Shown here one piece after another: positions 61,501-64,000 of a stretch of 64,000 nt of DNA. The translations under genes were made by a program, and so were the position numbers. Source of the DNA: Strongylocentrotus droebachiensis. Lineage: Eukaryota; Echinodermata; Echinoidea; Camarodonta; Strongylocentrotidae. Within the stretch, counting starts at the first letter, position 1. The number at the start of each line of letters is the position of its first letter. The stretch spans positions 62,001 through 126,000 of the forward strand of contig JAVYIG010002740.1 of NCBI GenBank assembly GCA_035222895.1. Reading direction: 5' to 3'. The notes beneath the pieces were generated by a model. That model was not told where the DNA came from. It searched no databases and saw only the letters and a list, made by a program, of their open reading frames with translations.

Positions 61501-63936
61501 CTCAATATTTATTCTGGACCGAATTAATCTGAACGATTGTACCACCAGGTCCATAGAATTCATTGAAAATAAATAAAGAAAAAAGTGAATGAAGGACAGA
61601 TGTTTAGTTTTACCGCATTTGTTAATATGTACATTAAGTTTTGCCCTACCTTCATTTCATTTGTTCTTCATTTGATAGTTGAAATTAATTATCTGACAAA
61701 TTCAAATATATTTCACTTCAAACCTTCATGTATTAGATGTTTGTCACATTACTTAGTAAATATAATTTAAGATCTATAAAGGAACAATATAAATTGAAGA
61801 AATATTGAAATTCATTTGTAAATAGTCCTTTCTATTATTTAGACTTGTCTATCAAATCTTAATTGTCAAAACCCACTTTTTTGTTGTATACAATTTGACA
61901 GGTATATCAATCAGAGGAACAGAAACAGGAATATTGCCGAGTCGGAGGTGGCCATGAAAGAAGAAATCAAAGAGATTGAGAATGCTCCACCAGATCCCTT
62001 CACACGCAGACATTGTAGACCACAACTAGTGACCAAGGTAAGACATTGAACAAGCTCATTCCTTTCATTTCCTCTGTGTTAAAGTATATGTGCCCTTCTG
62101 GCTCTCAACAGACATTACATCGAGGGTTCAGTGACGCAAAGACGTAACTCCATATTTTGCCAAAATGAGTATTTGATATTACAAAGTTTTGGTATGGGGT
62201 CATGAATTTGGTTCAAATGAACATATTGGAAGCATATACTATCCTACAATATTCAGTGATCGTTGTTGCGGTTGAAATCGAGTCTAAAGTTATGAAATTG
62301 TAAATAATTAACTTTTTATGTTGTATAGCTCCCTCTCAAGGTCAATATATTAATTAAGCTATAAAACAATGTTTCTTGACCGATTAGCCATTCCGGTTTG
62401 GAAATTATATATCACAACTACATATTCTAAGGTTTTCATGGTCGCAGTTACCATTGTACGGCCGTAGGCGCTATTTGAAATTTACCGGGAGCACCGATAA
62501 ATTTTTATATTCAATTTTTCTCGAAAACAGAATTGTTTTAGGGGCTAAATGTTATAGTGCTTATAATACATCCACATGGGCATCCAAATATATCAAAATT
62601 GTAAAGAATCACTATCCACCCAATTTTCAAAATTCCCCAAGACTTTGTATTACCTTTAATGAGAACCACATGAACCACTTTTTATAAAAATGGCCAATAT
62701 GGAGTTACGTCTTTGTAGGTTTATAAATATGCATGGGGGCTAGTCCTTTCTGTTTATATTTTTCTCTACATACTTCTTTATCACTTTATACTTTGTTCTA
62801 GGCGATGAAATGCTTCAAAATCGTTTTAAGGTATTACTTTATCTCTCTCTATTTTTTTTGAGGGGGGGGGGGGGTGGTCCACCTTGATACAGCCTTCACA
62901 CTGTATTCTGTATTCAAATTAATAATGAAAGTTTAAAATGTACAAAAATTGAATATCGCTTCAGATGTGCTTGTTGTAGGTTTTAGTCATAATTGGATTG
63001 TCTTCTATGTATTGGCAAGTTGTAAATCTTTGAAAAGCTAACTTATGTGAGCATGGTATGAAATGCAGATGCAGATTGGTACCATATAATTGTAAATGCC
63101 CTTCACCAGTTGTAGAAATATTTTTACATAAACATCCCCTCCATCCCTCTACTTTCCTCCCTCTCTTTTACTCTCTCTCTCTCTCTCTCTCTTGCTCTCT
63201 ATTCTGACTTGGTCTGGATGTCTCACCATGTAGTTGTTTTAATATTTTCATTCCAATTCCTCTTTTACAGGCCCGTGAAGATACGGCAGATATTCTCAAG
63301 AGATTGGAAGAAGAAAGGTTTATGCAGCAAAAGGTTGAAAAGGACAAGAAACAAGAAGAGGAATTAAAGAAAATAATGGTAGGTCATCACAGCCAAAGTT
63401 GTTTTGTTTTCCATGCCTTATTGCTGTTTCTATAGAGTGTGGCAGTGCATGTACAATGTGTATTTTCTTTATGTTTTTATTACAGTCCAAATTGCCTCGT
63501 TCCTCGGACATAATTGATTATGACGTATGAGATGTGGTGTTAAAGTTGAAGCTTTTGATCAATAATGCTGAAAGTGAAACAAAAAGAAGAACAAGGCCCT
63601 GTCTTATAAAGAGTTGTGATCGATCCAAATCAATCGCAAGTCCTCTAACTAATCGATGGCAAGATTGCAGTCTCTTATAGTTGTGATTGATATCAATCGC
63701 AAATAAGACGAGCCCCAGAACTGTGTTAGAAATATGATCACATCCTTTCTTAATTCTTGAAAATATCAGGATAGAAATTGTAATCTTTTATTCTGTGTCT
63801 CTGCAGGACGAAGATATCATTGCCTCCCTGACCCAGGAAGCAGTCCCAGCAAAGGTCACAGATAGGAAAGTCTCTGAGGACCTCTTCCAGGCCCATGACT
63901 TTGACATTAAAATCGACCTTGATGTTTCCATACCAG
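38903..63936 (+). CDS. RTF1: RTF1, Paf1-complex subunit (3' end outside window)
   Basis: Exons: 38903-38983, 50346-50453, 50980-51103, 51527-51713, 53606-53874, 54222-54393, 55229-55312, 55744-55834, 56845-56927, 57508-57595, 59482-59589, 60382-60459, 61118-61239, 61902-62037, 63271-63378, 63486-63524, 63807-63936. All junctions are GT-AG with matching phase; 669 codons are seen. RTF1 travels with elongating RNA polymerase II and stimulates H2B ubiquitination via Rad6/Bre1 and, downstream, H3K4/K79 methylation. Start [20 protein letters not shown] resembles the human short N-terminus. The histone-modification domain is about 105-167 ([28 protein letters not shown]), then a Lys/Glu-rich segment with an alanine run and an acidic run, the Plus3 domain at about 320-450 ([43 protein letters not shown]), a coiled-coil region, YINQRNRN and C-terminal [18 protein letters not shown]. 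The final RSLNLEDYKKRRG-like end lies beyond the edge. Expected nuclear. Confidence 0.97.
39492..39496. repeat. Left target-site duplication of the BEL/Pao element
   Basis: TCTAT directly abuts the left LTR and is repeated at 49831-49835 after the right LTR. Five bases is the usual size for BEL/Pao integration. Confidence 0.93.
39497..40440 (-). repeat. 3' LTR of the BEL/Pao element
   Basis: A 944-bp copy of 48887-49830, offset by exactly 9390 bases, with no difference noticed by eye. It starts TGTAAGATTT and ends AACGTCACA in element orientation. Confidence 0.95.
40441..43388 (-). other. Long 3' untranslated region of the BEL/Pao element
   Basis: About 2.9 kb separate the gag-pol stop from the 3' LTR. 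I see no envelope-like frame; open frames are short and featureless. It contains two occurrences of GTACCAAAGTCAGGAACCAA (about 41110 and 41696) and a partial duplication of the coding end (43008-43240). A secondary insertion inside this region is possible, but I could not find its ends. Confidence 0.6.
43008..43435 (-). repeat. Partial tandem duplication at the BEL/Pao gag-pol 3' end
   Basis: A ~190-230-bp block is present twice in direct orientation: about 43008-43240 and about 43246-43435. Shared pieces include GATGATCAGGATCTT, CACGGATCAGGA, AATTGCGACACAAAA, CAAGAGGCGGCGCTAGGCTC and CTTCTTCCAAAA. The second block overlaps the last codons of gag-pol, so the first is a diverged copy of the reading frame's end plus adjoining untranslated sequence. 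Confidence 0.85.
43389..48854 (-). CDS. BEL/Pao gag-pol polyprotein (1821 aa)
   Basis: One uninterrupted frame. Order by rough residue: basic and Glu-rich coiled coil (about 28-75); a gag domain of the DUF1759 type (about 180-360); Cys/His knuckles ([13 protein letters not shown] near 399, [14 protein letters not shown] near 432); aspartic protease with [11 protein letters not shown] (about 532); reverse transcriptase with [11 protein letters not shown] (about 866) and FYVDD (about 946); RNase H/A17-type region ([18 protein letters not shown]); zinc-binding HHCC ([10 protein letters not shown] ... CFTCKRQ); integrase core ([33 protein letters not shown]); and a C-terminal DUF5641-like segment ([20 protein letters not shown]). 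YVDD at the RT active site, the A17-type protease and DUF1759 identify BEL/Pao over Gypsy and Copia. The start has context GTCACCATG and lies 32 nt from the LTR. No envelope gene follows. Confidence 0.96.
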   Translation of the reverse strand: MSQEGVDDVNPEDSASQVGKSSTTSSGLRTRAKRAAIAAELAVLQEEQEIELEEIRLKQRKAKLLLRAKLSAAEAEEDVYEQHRSGSKVSSIGNRSSSQQNVKQVHESAEHATEHRHHVSNHDVKEPALLQETIPFPAQQMASSPISGQAYQPRDDREFYLQTQVQQQRWLEAISLANVEMMKFDGSPLHFHEFMMSFDNLIGRSSLDSGTKLMKLYHCCEGEVKGIIQCCMVMEPLYGYQRARELLVERFGSKYKIGEAWIKRITNGPICHANDRKGLQKFADELRIGMETLRALDILQEISSQRELLKVAERLPYYLKGRWLKLVRDIRQQERSPDISDMARFVSNAAEEANDPVFGDLTATTKRVETSNPAFNKKSTRSNYMYATEVTEVAVNLKCLKCKQEHSLFGCDSFKSMAPEMRFQFAQDNRLCFNCLQSGHTSRFCRLNRRCSVQGCQRKHTKFLHFAQDASSSAGRMTTTQAPVETQNNEVHQVQNGFVKKCVTGAGRCVLPIVPVRVRAQGENVFVNTYALLDSGSTSTFCTATLARELNATGRKQSLSLTTLEKSNSPIETSVISLIADTGPDTDCVRLPCVYTRDAINIRDTHIANVDDISGYHHLEGINLPIIERHEVGLLIGQDSPEALIPIEVRRGQHGPYAVKTKLGWSVSGPVGSSSDGVPKATSSFIDSNDRLEEQVSQFWKIEATDVLKKDKAMSVNDKKVMEIWERDIQREGAHFQLPVPFRRRPPNLPDNKWSAEQRLKSLARRLQRDQAMYVKYKQGIEDLLRKGYAEEVGEETRQPKDTPVWYLPHHPVLNPQKPDKMRIVFDCAAKHQGVSLNDAVLQGPDLINNLMGVLLRFRQQPVALMSDIEAMFHQVRVPPEDRDVLRFLWWKDGDFNKEPLVYRMCVHLFGGTWSPSVCSHALRQTARNGDGNGKVEASKAILENFYVDDCLVSVETEETAVKLAADLMVLLSEGGFRLTKWVSNNPFVLQSIPEEERAKDVRGLDLNHDALPVERALGISWDVETDCLLYKFRPKDKPQTRRGILSVVSSIYDPLGYASPFILKAKMILQELTRLKLAWDEEIPSKEIERWNEWLQELPKMTEFQVNRCIRPHDFGQVAEYKLHHFADASEKAYGVVSYLRMKDVEGQVHCSILFARSRLAPLKRMTIPRLELMAATLSVTIDSMIQRELDLPLQESVFWTDSSIVLHYVKNEDKRFHTFVANRITTIHEGSEPRQWRHVNTDVNPADDASRGLTAEELTGRWKEGPKFLWSEECDWPKSLTVNESSLEHDPEVKQDKTGVFAAAESEVKATDRLLESYSSWFRLKKGIAWILKVKECLRRKARKDMNLLDMKQPVTVDEMTVAEEAIVRYVQQQTYAEEYRVLQQNKTTQRSPTQISKSSPLSKLSVKLTDEGLICVGGRLHNAPLEEQTKHPVILPSKHHVVQLLVRHYHIMCGHSGKEYVLSLLRQRFWIIRGRLAVRHVLHKCFTCKRQRAKPVEQKMADLPADRVVPEKPPFSNVGVDCFGPYMVRQGRSSVKRYGCIFTCLVIRAIHIEVLHSLETDSFLNALQRFISRRGQPEIIRSDNGTNFIGAERELREGLKRWNQEKIHNNLLQQGIDWKFNPPRASHMGGSWERQIRTTRKVLNAVMKQQVLNDEGLTTLMCLVEAIINGRPLTITSDDARDAEPLTPNHLLLLRSKNALPPDVFQKHDLYGRRRWRQIQYLADLFWRRWVKEYLPSLQQRQKWLKETRNLEEGDIVLIIDNLPRNKWLTGRVIETYPGKDKLVRSVKLKHSTGILVRPVQKLCLLEEADSVLVNHSD
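48887..49830 (-). repeat. 5' LTR of the BEL/Pao element
   Basis: The 944-bp partner of 39497-40440 and the promoter-bearing LTR in element orientation. The sequence just inside it (AAGTTCATAACAGC) occupies the primer-binding-site position but does not start TGG, so the priming tRNA is not identified. Confidence 0.95.
49831..49835. repeat. Right target-site duplication of the BEL/Pao element
   Basis: TCTAT, identical to 39492-39496. Confidence 0.93.
52195..53142. repeat. Six-copy minisatellite-like element (RTF1 intron 4)
   Basis: Starts ATGCCTCCGTTACAAAGTAT CCGGAG and ends with CGGAGGCATCATTTTCGG, so ATGCCTCCG / CGGAGGCAT form inverted ends. In between, the anchor AGCTTGTGATCGCGTTATCT recurs in increasingly diverged form at about 52280, 52421, 52557, 52709, 52857 and 52999, with spacings of 136-152 bp. 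Each unit also carries GGATTCCTGCC, CATGTATGTA.CTTGCAGAGC and GATTTTGGGGTCA. The left part has overlapping CCGTACGTACGTACATCAGT runs. A short relative occurs at 59688-59720. The transposon class is not determined. Confidence 0.85.
55540..55600. repeat. (CT)n microsatellite (RTF1 intron 7)
   Basis: Long uninterrupted CT tract in the intron before the exon at 55744. Similar tracts lie at 50283-50308 and 63172-63192 near other RTF1 acceptors. Confidence 0.85.
55879..56461. repeat. Recent 293-bp tandem duplication (RTF1 intron 8)
   Basis: Copy 1 (55879-56171) and copy 2 (56172-56461) both start TGGGTTCTCATGGGGATTTT and run through to GTCTGGTGTTAGCGAATG. They differ by only a few substitutions and one 3-base deletion in copy 2. 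The open frames that appear twice here are consequences of the duplication, not genes: they have no domain and RTF1 splices around them. Confidence 0.95.
57103..57219. mobile_element. Palindromic MITE, copy 2 (RTF1 intron 9)
   Basis: A 117-bp element whose ends CTGGGCCCCGTCTTACAAAG and CTTTGTAAAATGGGGCCCAG are inverted complements with one mismatch. Subterminal AGTTGCGATTGAT / ATATCAACT is also complementary. This is the best preserved of three copies in the window. Confidence 0.85.
58648..58718. repeat. Near-perfect hairpin, 28-bp stem
   Basis: The left arm 58648-58675 (CCTACCAGTCAATAGTCTTT plus flanks) and the right arm 58691-58718 (AAAGACTATTGACTGGTAGG plus flanks) are inverted complements with about one mismatch, around a 15-nt loop containing AGCGCT. 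It may be a minimal foldback MITE. A structured RNA in the intron cannot be ruled out. Confidence 0.85.
58974..59122. mobile_element. Foldback/MITE-like element with GC-rich central stem
   Basis: The outer arms ATGACTGC / AGCAGTCAT enclose partly complementary arms (GGCATAGTTGGTTTTATAGG vs CATATAAAAACAACTGTCTC). At the centre, ATTACATCGTGCTATCACCCC pairs with GGGGTGATAGCACGATATAA around CGGCACGCC. The whole ~149 bp is one imperfect palindrome. No target duplication was established. Confidence 0.75.
61311..61425 (+). repeat. GGTTA-type dispersed repeat, second copy (RTF1 intron 13)
   Basis: GGTTAAGGTTATGGTTGGGT ... AGTGTATTAGATTGACTGCA followed by GAGCAATTGTTG. It is the inverted counterpart of the copy in the ZFYVE1 intron at 28087-28285. 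Confidence 0.5.
62137..62715. mobile_element. Nested inverted-repeat DNA element (RTF1 intron 14)
   Basis: The outer ends CAAAGACGTAACTCCATATT (62137) and AATATGGAGTTACGTCTTTG (to 62715) are exact 20-bp inverted complements. Inside them, about 62178-62660 corresponds over its whole length to the TTAA element at 36344-36852 (TTACAAAGTTTTGG at one end, AAGACTTTGTATTACCT at the other), with moderate divergence. So either the TTAA element jumped into another element or the two became one composite family. A fragment of the outer end occurs at 21803-21847. No flanking duplication of the outer element is evident. Confidence 0.8.
62861..62876. repeat. G run in RTF1 intron 14
   Basis: About a dozen uninterrupted G followed by TGG, one of roughly twenty such homopolymer runs in the window. 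Confidence 0.85.
63486..63524 (+). CDS. RTF1: RTF1 candidate 39-nt exon, constitutive or alternative
   Basis: Bounded by TTATTACAG and GTATGAG and in phase 0 with both neighbours, it would insert 13 residues ([13 protein letters not shown]). Without it the flanking exons still join in frame, so it could be an alternative cassette. Read through, the frame ends at a TGA at 63528-63530, four bases past the donor. Human RTF1 has a longer, unrelated-looking segment at this place. Acceptor quality is good, donor quality moderate. Confidence 0.6.
63594..63718. mobile_element. Palindromic MITE, copy 3 (RTF1 intron 16)
   Basis: GGCCCTGTCTTATAAAGAGT at the left and CGCAAATAAGACGAGCCCCAG at the right form an imperfect inverted repeat and share CAAATCAATCGCAAG with copies 1 and 2. 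It is the most decayed of the three. Confidence 0.7.
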
Positions 63937-64000
63937 GTAAGCTATCAAATATCTAAGGCCTGTAATCTGTTCAAAATCTAAACCTGATGCTGAATTTAAA

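Noticed and set aside
1-64000. tRNA, rRNA or CRISPR features
   Set aside because: I looked for B-box-like GGTTCGAATCC words and for short evenly spaced repeats with unique spacers and found none that hold up. The regular repeats present are tandem arrays without spacers.

Overview
The window reads as animal nuclear DNA. It is AT-rich, its genes are split by many GT-AG introns, and it is dense in transposon debris, microsatellites and long G or C runs. The three host genes resemble deuterostome proteins closely. With the BEL/Pao element and the repeat families this suggests an echinoderm, probably a sea urchin; the species assignment is inference.

Layout. Positions 1-14298 hold no gene I can support, only simple repeats, a four-unit tandem repeat near 5 kb, scattered repeat fragments and a small inverted-repeat element at 12.9 kb carrying a piece of a C2H2 zinc-finger exon. 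A complete seven-exon tRNA 2'-phosphotransferase gene (TRPT1/Tpt1/KptA family, 204 aa) lies on + at 14299-19297; intron 5 contains a 5'-truncated LINE. Then comes a gene-free stretch with a 2.1 kb hAT-like element (22196-24339) that has an exact 8-bp target duplication and four internal tandem units of about 330 bp. The ZFYVE1 (DFCP1) gene occupies 25533-35510 on -, apparently complete: N-terminal zinc fingers, a P-loop NTPase and two FYVE fingers. One frame discontinuity in it is best explained by a 104-nt intron or by an indel. A 3.4 kb divergent intergenic region with a TTAA-flanked element separates it from RTF1, a Paf1-complex subunit, on + from 38903 to beyond the right edge (17 exons seen, last exon or exons missing).

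RTF1 intron 1 is 11.4 kb, and 10.3 kb of that is one antisense BEL/Pao LTR retrotransposon (39497-49830). It has apparently identical 944-bp LTRs, a 5-bp target duplication and one uninterrupted 1821-codon gag-pol frame, so it looks whole and young. Other RTF1 introns carry a six-copy minisatellite-like element, a fresh 293-bp tandem duplication, two strong hairpins, a nested inverted-repeat element and palindromic MITEs.

The three genes work in separate processes: tRNA splicing or ADP-ribose chemistry, PI3P-marked autophagy or lipid-droplet membranes, and transcription elongation with histone modification. I see no evidence of a cooperating cluster. I did not find a clearly new biological system. 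The most unusual items are the zinc-finger fragment inside a transposon, the BEL/Pao element with a 2.9 kb 3' region that partly duplicates its own coding end, the nested inverted-repeat element and the ZFYVE1 frame puzzle.
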